Counted from the stretch's first letter, positions 1 to 13,000 are shown. The stretch is 64,000 nucleotides of DNA from Turbatrix aceti (GCA_963969345.1 OZ017770.1:1063246-1127245), one strand, 5' to 3'. The notes: generated from the letters alone by a model not told the origin. A program made the numbers and translations.

Positions 1-1258
1 GCAGGACGTTTGATTCTTTAAGTTCAGCTTTTTTGATCTTTTCAAGCGCTTTTTCGTTGAGTTTAATTCGCTTGCACCCGTGCTTGTACTGAAAATAGAC
101 TTTTATTGTCGTAAAACTATACAAAAAAGCGCCTACGTCAACTGAAACATGGAAACGACCGTTTGCCGCACTCTCCGGCGATCTGGTACAGGTGTTAATC
201 GACTTTTGAAGCAACATCTCCAGTGTAAACGCTCTAAAAAATACCTCATGTAACAACGGAAAATTGACTTGCGCGAAAAAAATCTCGATGCCATGGCAAA
301 CAACTAACAAACACTTTTGCTAATGGGTGGTATGCACAGGCACACGAGCGAGAGAGTGTTGTATACAAGCTTTCTAGCTAACGAATCAATTTTTTCCATA
401 TGAGAGAGGTCGCGTACGCATCTTGCAAATAGAGTATCTCAGTACATCGTTCATGTGTCTATTGTCTGCCCTCTGCCCACCTCAACAATTACAAATCAAT
501 GTCTTATTTTTTTTCAGTTGCTTTTGTTTTTCTTTTTCCCCAACATGGGTCAGGTGAACCGACGACGGGAGAAGAGGCACTGCAGTTAACACATTTGAGC
601 ATGTAATGCAAGCAAGAGTTTATGCAAACACGTTAATCGAATCATAGTACTCGATTTATTTTTTGACATTCAATTATTTCCGGAACGCATATGTAGCTGT
701 TCAGGTGTAAAAAAAATATGCACATCACCACCAAAAATGATATTGACATGCCTATCAAAATGAAGTTATAACAATTGAATTATTCATACTACAGAAAAAT
801 TATAGTGCAATAACACCAACTTGGTTTAGTTTAGTGAAGCATGCGTGTATAGCAGAATGCGTAGGTGTCCAAAAGACAGTATTTCTTACAACAAAAAAAA
901 TTTGCCGAAAATAAAATGGGCATAAAAATCACGCTACCGTGCCATTCCCAAAAATGAGGTGTGCTAGGGGAAAGGTGTACGTGTCGTTCTAACCATTTAG
1001 GAGCTAAAACATACTTTAGATTTTTAATTATCGAGCAAACCTTTTTTCCAGACCTAAAACTGGTAAAAAATTTTTAATGGATAAAAACAGTAGTAATAAC
1101 GAATATAGCAACCAAAAGCGAAGAAAATTGGCAATTAACTCAAAATTATTGACGTTTGTGTAGAAAATTCAAGGTGACAACAGTACTCTACCGACTTTGT
1201 AATAACGTTGGTTAGTAGGCTCTTCTTTTAGAAAAGAATTTCCAAAAAGAAATTAAGG
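1..1258. other. gene-free AT-rich stretch
   Basis: I see no coding exon, RNA gene or long repeat here. The stretch is AT-rich with many A and T runs and contains only short random open frames. Its right end is the presumed 5' flank of the membrane-protein gene that starts at 1259. Confidence 0.6.
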
Positions 1259-2112
1259 ATGCGTATTCTTTGGGGTATTGTTATCACCGAGGAACACACA
1301 AGTGTATTTGGTTTCAAGATTTCTAACCGCTTGTTATGCTTTATTTTTGGCATCTCCCAGGGCCTCATCGTATTTGTTTCTTTTTTACAGGTATGTTATT
1401 TGTTTTTCATCTTTTAAGATGTGTACATCACTGATGATACTCCCACCAAGTAGGTAACTAGTTGTTTTTTTAGCATGTTTATTCCTACATCACCTTCAAA
1501 CACGTATTTTTTTGTCGCTCAGACATCGCACAGAATGCGACGTGGGATGAAAAATTCTTGGCATACGATATCGTAATCTACGATTTTGGCCTCATGCATC
1601 GAATTCTCGGGACAACAGAGTGCGTTGCAAATTACCTAGACGGCGGATACATGCGATGTGCGTGGACAGTCGAACAAACTTCGGCTCTGCTCTTCATGGT
1701 CGTGGCAATTACCTGTATGAAGCGTCCCATTTGGCTTCTCTGGCCAGGTAAATAGCACTTTTAACACAGTGAAAAATTGTTTGTCATATGATGCTTCAGC
1801 CTTGTTTATGCAAAGTTCTTATGCCCTTGGCATGGCTGTACTGACGATGGCGACGACACCTAAAATCTTGGGTAAAGTCTAGAAAGTAGCAATTTGGTAT
1901 AATAAGCACTTGCTATTTTAGAAGCACTCAGTGGACACGTTGATCAGGACTTGGCCGTTGCGTTTTGCATCTACGTCTCAGGCGTCGTGTTTAATTGGCT
2001 TTTCGCATTTGTTTTATGGCACCACTACTGGGGCGAAGAGATCCAGGTCAAAAACGAAAAGCATGCAAAGCAGGAAGAAGCCGTTCAGCTGTCAAAAACG
2101 TCTGTCGTGTAA
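1259..2112 (+). CDS. multi-pass membrane protein of unknown function
   Basis: Five exons can be joined: 1259-1390, 1419-1428 region, 1523-1747, 1800-1871 and 1922-2112, ending at TAA 2110-2112. The last three exons are secure because frame and GT/AG sites agree (phase 1 at both joins). The first two are less sure, since the intron at 1391-1418 would be only 28 bp. The product of about 215 residues has four or five hydrophobic segments, an NAT glycosylation sequon before the third exon's hydrophobic part, a WPALF-type segment, and a short charged, Lys/Glu-rich C-terminal tail likely to be cytosolic. I do not recognise the family; it looks like one of the small four- to five-pass membrane proteins common in nematodes. 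It converges on the small secreted gene at 2248-3175, with 135 bp between stop codons and an AATAAA at 2182-2187. Confidence 0.6.
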
Positions 2113-2181
2113 CCAAACTCATGTAAAAACTATTTTTTGTTAACTCGTTTATTACCGCAATTGAAACAATTGTGCATACAA

Positions 2182-2187
2182 AATAAA
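2182..2187 (+). promoter_or_regulatory. poly(A) signal AATAAA
   Basis: A perfect AATAAA lies 70 bp after the stop codon of the 1259-2112 gene, at normal distance for its 3' end and just before the convergent gene's stop codon. Confidence 0.6.
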
Positions 2188-2247
2188 CTTTACAAATGGT
2201 GTCAAAAAAAATTTGAAAGGTCCTCGCATTTCAATCAGCTTGTGTAA

Positions 2248-3175
2248 TTAACCAAGCGAACCACCTGCGGACATCACTTTGCAATTCATGTATGCCGCGA
2301 GCATTTGCTTGTAATTGCTCCAGAGTTTCGGCGCCTTGCTTCGCATCATGGCCAGCAGTCGAACCACGGCTTTTTGGTCCATGTCTGGTTCTAAAACAAT
2401 GTTAATTTTTTTCTCAATTTGTATTGACCTTCTTTATTGCACTTCAATAAATTAGACTTTTTTTAGACGTTAAGAGTACTTTGATACTATACATTTTGAA
2501 ATTTGTTATAGTACCACAACCTCCTATCAGAAAATTTCCCCCGCCTCACAAAACGTTTCCATAAGATAAATCTCCATAAAAGTAAAATAGAATTCCTTGG
2601 GGATTTATACGTCTACAAAATGACGCATCAAAAATTACGAACAGAAAGTCATTCGTTACTCAAACATTTTAAAACAAAAATTTTGCTTGCAAATTTTCGG
2701 ATGTGAAACGTCATTCAGAATAATATTTTTGGATGTTTACGTTGATGTATGAAAAAAACTATAAAACAATTTTATTTTAGTGAAAGCAATTTTTCACGTA
2801 AACGAAATTTTTAAAGAATTATTTCCGGGCAATTTGCATTAATTGAATAATTAGTTCCTTATTTTTCTTGTAAACAGGTGTGCCCCCCAAAATTTGTTCA
2901 TTAAAAATCGTCGGTGCCAAAAAGGGAAATAAAATTATGTAAAAACCAAATCACTCACGTGCGTTTTCGATTTTTTTAACTATTTTCTTCAGCGGATGCG
3001 TACCACAAATCTGATCGGTAAGTCCATCGTCGTCAACTGGCACGTTGTTAGATACATCTCGCAGCAACGGATGGGTCGTGTAATCATCGGAGGAATCTTG
3101 CGCAGTGGTGTAAAATATTTGAAGAAGAATAATACATAATACGAGAACAGAACTTTTTTGGATGGAATTGTGCAT
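2248..3175 (-). CDS. small secreted protein, unknown function
   Basis: Two exons: 3175-2959 with the start and 2390-2248 ending in TAA, separated by an intron of about 570 bp with GTGAGT and TTTTAG sites; the frame joins in phase 1 (an Ala-Gln junction). The product of about 120 residues starts with a clear signal peptide (basic start, then a Leu/Ile/Val-rich core and a TTAQ cleavage region). The mature part has an acidic Asp/Ser-rich N-terminus and a helical, basic C-terminal half. There are two cysteines, one in each exon, about 47 residues apart, which could form one disulfide. No family is recognised. It is most likely a lineage-specific secreted peptide or a small carrier-like protein. 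It lies 645 bp downstream of the nicotinic receptor gene on the same strand. Confidence 0.55.
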
Positions 3176-3819
3176 TACTGGGCTTCTAAATTTTTTTTAA
3201 ATAAAAATATAGTGTATCTTAAACGTCAAGCTGAAATGAAACAACAATGAATTTAATGACACACATCAACCGAATCATTAACGGATGTCAGCGTAATACT
3301 GGGGTCCGGAAGGAATAATGCCATTAATGCACAAACAATCTTAGTTAAAAATTTGCATTGATGCAGAAAAAACGGCATATACAAAACACACACAACAAAA
3401 CATTGGAAGCTGTGGGGTGTAAATGCATCTGGTTTCACGGCAGGTATTAGAGAGGGGGGTTTTGAGTTTGGATGGCTTCGGTAGTAAGGAAACAGACGCG
3501 TAACTTGCTTCTTTTTTTTATGAAACGCGTAGGAACACAAGGAAGGGACCGCCTATCTAAAACTGATGCTTTTGGCAACAACTTTGTTTGACCACCCCAA
3601 AGCTGGGAGGATTACGATAAAACAGAAAACGATGACTAGCATTACGTAAGATGTTAAATTGTTTGTAATCATATATTGCAACGTTGCTGTCCACGCGCAT
3701 GAAAAAATTATATATCACATATTATTTTTACCTACCTAAATGTTTGCCGCAAAAGCAGATTAAATGGCGGGTTGAACTTCGACATCAAAAGTAAATACGT
3801 AATCTGACTTTATCGAAGT
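3176..3819. other. intergenic, no gene seen
   Basis: This spacer lies between the receptor stop codon and the small secreted gene. An open frame of 95 codons on the minus strand (3253-3540) has no splice context, no recognisable domain and low-complexity composition, so I do not call it. Confidence 0.5.
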
Positions 3820-5703
3820 TTATGAAAAGAATACGGCTATGAACAATGATACGGTAGCAACGGTAATAAAAGTTGCACAAGTTATAAGAGACAACCTATC
3901 CAGGACAACACTCATGTAGCGCCATTCAATAGTTTCTGCTTCATCTTGGTGCTTACGACGAGACAATGAATTTATTGTCTGCAACGGGATAAAAAACATT
4001 TAAAAAAATAATAACATTCAAAATTCACTTCTTCTTACCTTTACGTCATCAAGCAAGCTTTCGAGAATTAAAAGACGAGCTAAGATTTTTACTGGAATGG
4101 CTTTTCGCTCATCAGTAAGCAAATTAATCGCATCCTGAGGTCTATGATATTTGGCAGAATGGCACTCGTGATTTTTTATTGTATAACGCAATTGAGGGGT
4201 TTTCATCATTAATGCATATGGCGCGTGTTTGAGAAATACCTGGTTTAGCTGTAAATGCAATTGTAGGCGGTCTTAATTAGTAAGGGTGTAAAAACTGACC
4301 AAAGGGGACATGTTATGCGTCTTGGGCGTTCGGTTGTGAACATTTACAATAACGATGGTGCCGACAACACTGATTGAGACGGTGAGTATTGTAAACAGAA
4401 AGTAGGTACCTTCAATGAGGTGATATAATTTTTTATTTGATAAATAGCATTGCATCACACTCTTTTTTGGACTTACCTAAAAAAGGAACGGCTTCTGATG
4501 TCGGAGGCGACATTTCCGATACATAATTTTGAAAGATGCAAATTGAAAAAAGAACATTAATTTCTAAATTCGGCAATAGCACGCTATTTTGTGAAAAAAA
4601 TGCAACATTGCCTTACGTATGGACATCTTTTCGCCCGCTTCAGCGGGATATGCAAACCCGATAATGGTGAGCAACGTGATAGCTATGCATGGTATTATTA
4701 GGTTGAAGCAGTAGTAGAGCGTCTTACGCCTGATTCGAAACGTGAAGACGATGTCAAAGTAGGGTTCAATGCAACACTTGTAAAACTGAATGTGTCGTTC
4801 TGCGTTAACATCTATAAATAAAAAATGCAACAAGAATGTAACAAAAAGAAGGAAAAGTACCGGTGATATCCCATTCGCCATTGCTGACGTACGATGAAAG
4901 ATCAAAACCGTTTTCGTCAAGTCTCAGTTCCAGTTTTGCACCGTCATATGTCCACGAGCCGAACTTAAAAGTAAATAAAAGGATATTTAAATTTTGTTTT
5001 TTTTGAAACCAAAACCTTAAGCTCGCAAATTTGTTCGTCGAAGGGAAACCAAGCAATATGTATCTTTGCACTAATTTTAAAAATAGCTAAAAATGGTATT
5101 TTCTAAATTTGCAACACAAAATTATTTTGGATACCGGGGGGGACCCACAAGGCCTGACCATTGGAGTATATGAGCACATTAGCGGGGTATAAGCTGTCAA
5201 ACTTATCATCCGCTGAATTGTAAAGTAAAATATCTAAAAATGTGATTTTTTACCCTTTTTATGTAAAGTTTGCACAACATACCCGGTGTCCATATTTGAT
5301 CATGCTTAAATCGTACATCCGATATCCCATCATACTTGGCTGGATCCCATTGTAGTTTGTAGTCAAACCATGTCTAAAAACGGATGTCATAAAAAGGTCA
5401 CGTCTGAGATCAAAACAAACCACTTTAAGCCAGGCATTTACTTCCACTTCTTGATTCTTTTCGTCCTAAAAAAACAAGATTAAAATCATGCAAGCAAAAT
5501 GAAGCTACAAATTAACTTACGACATCGACAATTTGTTGTAAAATAAGTCCAACGTAAACCGTGACATTATTTTTAGAATTTTCGACAGGTCGTTCGTAAA
5601 CGTTGTATTCGTTCAAAAGGTCGAGATAAAGCTGGTTTTCTAGGGGAGAAGCTTCAGATAGCAATACACACCTACTAAGGCACAATATCGCTAGAAAAAT
5701 CAT
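3820..5703 (-). CDS. nicotinic acetylcholine receptor-like subunit (alpha type, divergent)
   Basis: About nine exons join without a frame break from ATG 5703 to TAA 3820-3822. The protein has a signal peptide, then the extracellular domain with DEKNQ, a WFDYKLQWDP segment, loop A (IWTPDILLYN), FPFDEQ, loop B (GSWTYDG) and loop C with vicinal cysteines (YKCCIEPY), so it is alpha-type by definition. Three membrane helices follow (M1 from TLYYCFNLIIP; M2 starting EKMSI; M3 from TYFLFTIL), a short cytoplasmic loop, and M4 near the C-terminus. The glutamate before M2 predicts a cation channel. Odd points: the first cysteine of the family-defining Cys-loop is Ala (KISAKIHIAWFPFDEQIC), and M2 is strongly diverged, with Phe at the 9' gate position normally Leu. 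The intracellular loop is shorter than usual. This is a neuronal or muscle ligand-gated channel subunit; whether it gates normally is doubtful. Confidence 0.92.
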
Positions 5704-8046
5704 TTATCGATATCGTGGGATGTACAACATCTTTTTTCTTTACAACTATCACAGCGAGCAACAATCAATTGAAAAACTTAAAGCATTCCTGAGAGAGTGC
5801 GCAAACAAAGACTTGAACGAGATATCCTGTAGACAGAGCTAGAAACCTGGATCAGGTGTGGATGTACATATTTTTTTGCACAAACCCGCGAGCAAGAGTT
5901 GTCATTCCCCATACCGAGCTCACTGGTTGTAAATTAAATTCAAAAACATTCCGTGTTATTTTTTAATCAGCGCGATGTCAGTGATGTCAATGCGGAAATT
6001 GTTATTATCGGCAAAGTATGCAAATGACAAATTATGACTATAGCTTTAAAATTTCATGTTTACGCATTTGTTTTTTTATGTCAAATCTGCGCCGTGTGGC
6101 ACGTCTTGTCTGGTCAGCCAGATACTGAGAATTATTTTCAAAGCTGCAATAATTTGTAAAAGAAGGTACAACTTTTGTGTCGAATGTAGTGAAGCCTCGT
6201 CTTATAAATCTCCGAGATTCTCATGGGCTTCCTACCTTTCTGAATACACGACTAAAGACGGTGTAAAAAAAGATTGCAACTGAGTATTATAGTCTTGTGC
6301 CCTATGGTTTTTGTGGCCAAAAAACTATGGAATGTATGGTTTCGTCCAAAAGAAGGAAACATACATTTTGCAAGAACATCAACTGAATATTCTCTACGAC
6401 GTGGAATTTTTAATTTTAACACTGCGAGAAACAGTGTTATTTTTCACGTTCATTGTCATGTTGCATAATGAGTCAGTCAAAGAGGTGCGACTTTTCAAAG
6501 GTGTGTTATTTAAAGGAAAGCAGCTTGTTTCTTTGTCATGCTTATTTTGTTGTGGTAAAATTTTTCCATCCGAATATGACAATTTTGACAAAAACATTTT
6601 CAAGAGTGAAGCGTTCCTTCATCGAGCAACACATGTCAGCATGAATTGAATATTAGAGGTTATGAAAAATAGACAACAAAAAACATTCGGACTGCAGATT
6701 TATGCAAAGTGAAGATTGTTCCGAAAACTGCCTATGATAAAATGTGATTGTTGATGAGCAACAATTTCGTTCCTTGACCAAGAATAAAAAAACTGATTGC
6801 CATAACATGCAGTGTACAAATTACGACGCATATAAAATCAATCGTTTTGCAGGAAATCAGTTGTTTATTCTGGTAAACATAAGGTGGCCTCTGTATAAGG
6901 CTTCCAACATGTGTTTGTTCAATCTTTACAACAGTTAGTTTATTTATTTTTTAACTGAAGCGGGAAAATATGGCAACTGCAACAATAAACTTTGTTTTAA
7001 CGTTTGTTTCATTAAAATATACACTGTGTTTCATTGTCTTAAAGATAACGATGTCAAAAGTAATACGCAACATTTTGAAAATTAATGTTTCTCAAAAAAA
7101 TGAACGCCGAAAACAAATTTTCTTTAAATTATTAACATCAGTTTTTAAAAACATATAAATAAAACATAATCCTTGTTACTTGATGGATTTTATAACCATA
7201 TTTTTGATATTTATGAGAACACGTTTCGCACGAATGTAAGAATCGAACGTTTGACAAAAAATGTGGTTTAAAATTTTTCTAAAAGTATTTTAAAATTCGT
7301 TCCAAATTTTTTTTGTTTATAAACATTGCGTTTAGCATAAAATACAAGGACTCAACGTTTTACAACTAGGAAAATATAAAAGGTCGTAAATCGTGACACT
7401 GACACCTATGTAGACCTCAAACTGTTTTTTTTTGATTGCATTGTATTTAATTTTTATTAAATACGTGTTTAATAAAAATAAAATCTGACCAGTCAAAAAT
7501 TTATTTTTTATAAACACAAAGAAAATGATCGGTGTGATCAAACACAAAAAAATATAATGTATATTATGCGCTTTCGTTGTTCATATTGTCCACCAAAGAT
7601 AGTACCACTTGTTTTATTCATTACGGAGATCGTCGGATGAAAATTTATCATGCACACATACTTCCTTTATTTCTTTTTTTAACTGACGAATAATGCCATA
7701 TTTAACGTAACGCAGATAAAATGATGAATGTTTATCATGCTGGTAAAACAGCATTATTATTCTAAATTTTTTGTGAAGCAGCAACCCGAAGAAAGATGAA
7801 AAACAGTACAAATAATTTGAACATTTGTGTTGTTGACACTGAAGTCTAATTAATGTTGGCAGTGTTATCATTCACTCACTATGAACATAGAAGAGAGGCA
7901 AAGTCTCATATTTCAGAATTATGTGTAACGCAAAAAAAGTTATCATAATAAAATGATAAAAGGCTTAAAAACCGAAACAAAACTATTTTCATTTGCACGT
8001 TCTTCATCATTCTTGTACGTAATTAGGAAAAAAAGTGATCAAAGCA
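5704..8046. other. long AT-rich intergenic region
   Basis: No gene is supported. Overlapping open frames on the plus strand at 6056-6649 have no domain, no consistent splice sites and biased AT-rich codons. Homopolymer runs are common. It separates the receptor 5' end from the 3' end of the G alpha gene. Confidence 0.55.
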
Positions 8047-10064
8047 TTAACAAAGACCCATGGATTTGAGATTTTTGGCTATTATCATGTCAAGACACGC
8101 GTCGAGGACAAACTGCACTTGTTGAGTATCGGTTGCGCAGGTATGATGAGCGTATATTTCACGTTGACTCGATCGATTAAGTTGTTCGAATTTCCACTGA
8201 ATGTAGTTAATGCATTCCGTTTGATTTTGCTGTCCTGATATTGAAATTGATTATTTTAAAATAATGTAAAAAATTTTTTGTTTACCTTTGTATTCCGGAA
8301 AGCAGACTGTTAAAGGCGAACGGTGGATTTTTTCAGCAAATAAATCTTTTTTGTTCAAAAATAATATAAAATGGATATCCGCAAACCACGGACTGTTGCA
8401 AATTGAGTCAAAGAGCTTGAGTGATTCTTGCATGCGATTCTGTAAGAAAAATACAACCGTTATTGAGAAAACTGAAAATTATAGCATGACAAACCGTGCA
8501 ATTATCTTCTCTTAGTGTTTGGTCATATTCGCTTAGCGAACTTATAAATATTATGGCGTTTACGTTGTCGAAACAATGTATCCATTTTTTCCGCTCAGAT
8601 CGTTGGCCGCCAACGTCGATAACACTGAAATGGATGCCTTTTTGCTGTTAATTAATTAACAATGCCATTCTGTTTTAACTTTGCATAATTGATCAAGCGT
8701 GCGAGCAAAGCCAACAAATTATGTCATTTCGAATAGAAAAGTGAGACAGACAAGCAACTGGTAGGAGAGCTCAACAACTTACCGAAATGTCAGTCCCTTG
8801 AGTTCAAATAGCACTTCAGTTATGCCCGTTGTCTTAATGCGTGTCCGAAGAAGATCCTGCTCAGACGGAGTATAATCCTGTGAGCTCAGACGTGGGAGGT
8901 TATCCAAGAAGCTGAAAAACAGAGAAACAATGGTTATTTACAATTTTCTTTGTGTTGTATTAAAACTGTACTATTTGGCAGAATCGTCTATTTGGTACTC
9001 ATTTGATCTTCGGTAACACTGCTGGACGCCATCGTCACGCCATAAGCGTTGCATTGCTTGCGACAATTCTTCGGTCAATTCTTCTTTGTTAGCATGCACA
9101 GTTGCAAACACCAGTTGGCTATCTTTCTAAACAAAAATGAGGATATGTAAAACAGTGTCTTAAAAAAATTCTAAAACAACTAACAACACGATTCAGATCT
9201 GCGTACTCGATTTGCAGGTGAAACATAGCTCTCAAGATAGCAAGCATGCTGTGAATGCAATTACTGAATACAACGGGTTTAATTAGTTCTAAATCTTGTT
9301 TTGAAAATCCATCTTTATGTAGAATTCTGAAACAGATTTCGTAGATTGAATTTGTTTAAAGCAAAATTGTTACGTACCTCATTTGTTTCAGTATTGTACT
9401 CTTTCCACTTTCACCGGCACCTAAAAAGTAAAAAAAAATAAGTTTTAAATGAATAAAATTTTTTTTTGATTTTAAGCATGTATTTTTTAAGAATGCGTTA
9501 CTTCCTTTCTCATCATTAATTAATTACAATGCTAATAGACAGTAAAATAATTGTTTTTTCAAAAAATATGATAACGTGCCTGACAATTACCGGTCACTTT
9601 TCTGCGTAAAGAAAAAATAGGTAATATGTCATTATTTATACGTCCCATGCCAAAGCAACAAAATAAATGCGGCTTTAAAAATAATTAGATGTTCCAGTTG
9701 ACTATCACAAAATCTGTCAAAGCTAAATTAAATAACCTCAAAATTGAAGCAAAAAGAAGGCAAATTGATTTATCGAAGACTGCGGAGGAGAAAAAAAATG
9801 AAAAAGACATGTAGATATGAAAGAATTTTTTTTCGTTTTCACTTGATGAAAAACGATAACAGAAGCGGAGTAAAACTTGTTTCCTTTTCTGATTGCGTTT
9901 AAAAAATAGAAAGTTCAATCTGACAAAAAATATGAAAGTAACGCACCAAGCAGTAGCAATTTGATTATTCGAAGCGACATAGATTGATCTTTGCGAATCT
10001 GATCTTCAATTCGACGATTTAGCTTCTTTTGATCCTTTTGGTCTTTTGAAGTACAGTGACCCAT
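8047..10064 (-). CDS. heterotrimeric G-protein alpha subunit (Gi/o-like class)
   Basis: ATG is at 10064 and TAA at 8047-8049, with about eight exons. The N-terminus reads MGHC, giving Gly2 for myristoylation and Cys4 for palmitoylation. The GTPase motifs are in order: P-loop GAGESGKST (split by an intron after LLLLG), switch I with [10 protein letters not shown] (catalytic Arg), switch [14 protein letters not shown], the NKKD guanine motif and TCAT near the C-terminus. The helical domain lies between P-loop and switch I. The C-terminus ends SMGLC, so position -4 is Met, not the Cys that pertussis toxin modifies. The length of about 350 residues is normal. It acts at the inner face of the plasma membrane coupling seven-pass receptors to effectors. 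It resembles the diverged nematode sensory G alphas more than the canonical Go or Gi. Confidence 0.93.
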
Positions 10065-13000
10065 CGTTGCCGAAAAAAACAAAAACTACTCTAAGGTTTA
10101 GAAAACAAAATATAAACAACTACAACGTTGATGTAGCCAAATCACAGGATTAATTAGTATTAGTCTGCTGTATAGCAAACTTGTAAGATAGCCAAATTAA
10201 ATCTGCACGACAAATGGCTCGTAATGGTGGCAGCGCTGAAAAAAAATATAACTTTACACATATGCTTTTAAAAAATCAAATGCAAGTAACTGTGAATGAA
10301 ACAAAAAATTGAACGGATCAGAATTGGTAACAACGGGTCAATGCGAATTATTTATTAGACAACAAAAAGAGAAACACGATGCTCCGGATGACAACTTTGA
10401 TGTAGCGTGTTTGTTATAGGCACCACCAAAGATAGTGCTGATAGTACCTACTTTTTTTGCAACAAAAAAAGTAGCAACATGAGAAGAGGAAATGCTGGTA
10501 TAGTGGAACTAGTGTGGTAGATGTTGCTGACCACCGAAAAAGGCACACCCTCGAGGGGCAACTTTTGGCATCTGCGCACACATATTGGCAAGTTTGTCCG
10601 GACGCGACAAAGCTTCCCTGTGACGACAGTTAGTAGTATTCAAAGATGCACCGCTGCTTTAGCTTTTAAAAACATCACGGGTTTCAAAAAAAATGGCACA
10701 TCTTTTTTTAATAGAGACAAGACACGAACAAACCAAAAAAAATACGACAGAAGAGGAGGCACTAAGGAATGGTGTTGGGTCCTACCCATATGCCTGCGTT
10801 ATTTTGCTCCTAGTAGCTTGACTCCGTTTGCTTTGCGCTAAAAGCGTGTGCAACGGTGCAAGCTTGGCATAAATGTCGCATAGAATCGATAGCCAGAAGC
10901 CGACCTGAGCTCTCCCCCTGTAACAAGAAATTTAAAACGACTAAATACGATTCAATGTTAAAATGATATCAATATCGACGTCCAAACATTATGATTACAA
11001 ATTTAAATGTCTCTGTAACGTGGATTTTTTGAATAAACAGTCTTTTTTCTTTTCAATCCTTTCTGCTGCATATTGATTTCGTTCTGTTCTGCTGCTTTAT
11101 GACTGTGTATATATGAATAAGGAAACAAATAACAATAAGATATAGCCATAGGACGTTACATACATGACATACTGGAACAACGCGCTATCTATTTATATCC
11201 TCCCCTCATTGTCGATCGAAAGGTGAAACAAATAGTCAAAAATTATGAATGAAAAAAAGAAAACAAATAACAAAACGTCCTTTTATATTTAATTTCTAAT
11301 AAAAATGACAAATGCAAATTGTGGCAAACAAAAAAATTATTTTTATATAATCTCACGCATTGCGGTTGTGAGGGGGCAAAATGCACAAGAGGAACGAAGG
11401 CTGAATTTTCATATCTTATTTTTGCAATAAATTTTCCAAATTTAGAAAATGTCAAAATTGTATAAATAAATTAGGACAAACGATCTGATAAATTGGGTTA
11501 AGTCAAATTTGATGGTACTACACTTTTGTATACGGTAAACAAAAATGTGAACAGAAAGAGTTGACAATAAAGTAAACTTTTTTGTCTTGCAAAAAAACAA
11601 ACGAAAAAAATTAATAACAAAAATGGCTATAAGCATGTCAGTAAAAAACGAAGTACTAACTAATTGCAACTATATATATATTTTTTTTTCAATGTGAAAT
11701 ACGCATTCACAGACATACACTCTCACTGTCACAAAATATCTTTATCATCATCGCGCTGCCTGCACAACGTCAAAACCCTTATTCTAACAGCATCATCTTT
11801 CCAAATTAAATTTGCCATTGAAATTATAGACGCATTAAAAATGTAAAATCACCAACTATCCATGCTCGCAACTAACAAAGTAGGCATACAGGCTTGCATG
11901 GGTTGTAAAAAAAACCATGCTACCAATTGTCAAAAAGGAAAGATGTCCTCCATTTATTATGTCGTATATTGCACACTGAAAAACTACTTCATAAAAAGTT
12001 TTGTACTTTGTTAATTGATAGCATGACTGACTGACTAATAATTATCTACTTTAAACTTTCAAAAAATGTATGCAAATTCGCAAAGCAATACGTTGGCCTT
12101 ACGCAGTAGAGTAATTAGTTTTTTTGCACTTTGTAAGTGTAAACAATAGTGACAAACTGTTTATCTAGAAACAGAAATAGGTGAATTTTGATTACCATCA
12201 AAATGCTGTGAAAAATAATATTGGGCATAAGAGTTTACTCAAATATGCTTTCGAAGAGTATGAAATAAATTTTATTTGAAGTAGATGTAAAAAATGACTA
12301 GTCGACTTTTTTTTCTCAACAAGCTAGGCATTCACACTGGGGAAAACACTGGGACATCCGAGTTCCATCATAAAACAACAAAACATTTAATTTTTATTCT
12401 GTTGCTCTCTGTCTTGCTCTCTCTCACTATTTTGCTATTGTCACATCCGTTATCCACCTTAGACGTGGAGCTGGGGTGCGCAAAGCTACTACCCGCAGAC
12501 TATGACAAACGTGGTTCTCCAGAGACAGCATCTTGAGGTAAAAAAAAAGCCCAGTCTTGATCTCAAAGAAGTCCAAACAATATTTTATGCAGCTATTCTG
12601 CAGCGTACTCTGGTGAAAGCCAACTACAATCATTGGGTTACTTTTGAGCACTTTAGAGTGCTTCCAATTTGACACTCGATTTATAAACTTTACTTGGTAC
12701 AAGCATTTGAAACGTTTTTTTTGAAAAAATGACAGAAAAAAAATAGGCAATCATTTTCCTTACAAAGTCACTTATCCCAGTGGAAAACATAAAGGGGAAA
12801 CAAGAAGCTGAATAACGCAGGGTGTAACTAACTGCCGACGACAACTCCAAAGCGTTGCAATTGACAGAAAAGAACAGCTAACGTAGTAAAACACTGTCCT
12901 TTTTTTGTGAAAAAATCAAGGTTATTGCCCTGCAACAAGCTAGTATACCCAATGCCAGCTGCCATAGTCCATTCGTAATGAGAAGTGTTAAAAGCATTGA

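Noticed and set aside
3253..3540. 95-codon minus-strand frame
   Set aside because: Low-complexity, no domain, no splice support and located in a spacer.
6274..6649. Overlapping plus-strand frames of up to 112 codons
   Set aside because: Three frames overlap in AT-rich DNA; no motif, signal or splice site supports any of them.
7195..7255. TTCGATTC motif on the minus strand that resembles a tRNA B box
   Set aside because: The flanking bases do not pair into a T stem, and no A box, anticodon arm or acceptor stem could be placed.
10521..10841. 106-codon plus-strand frame
   Set aside because: Composition is random and no recognisable domain is present; the flanks give no exon signals.
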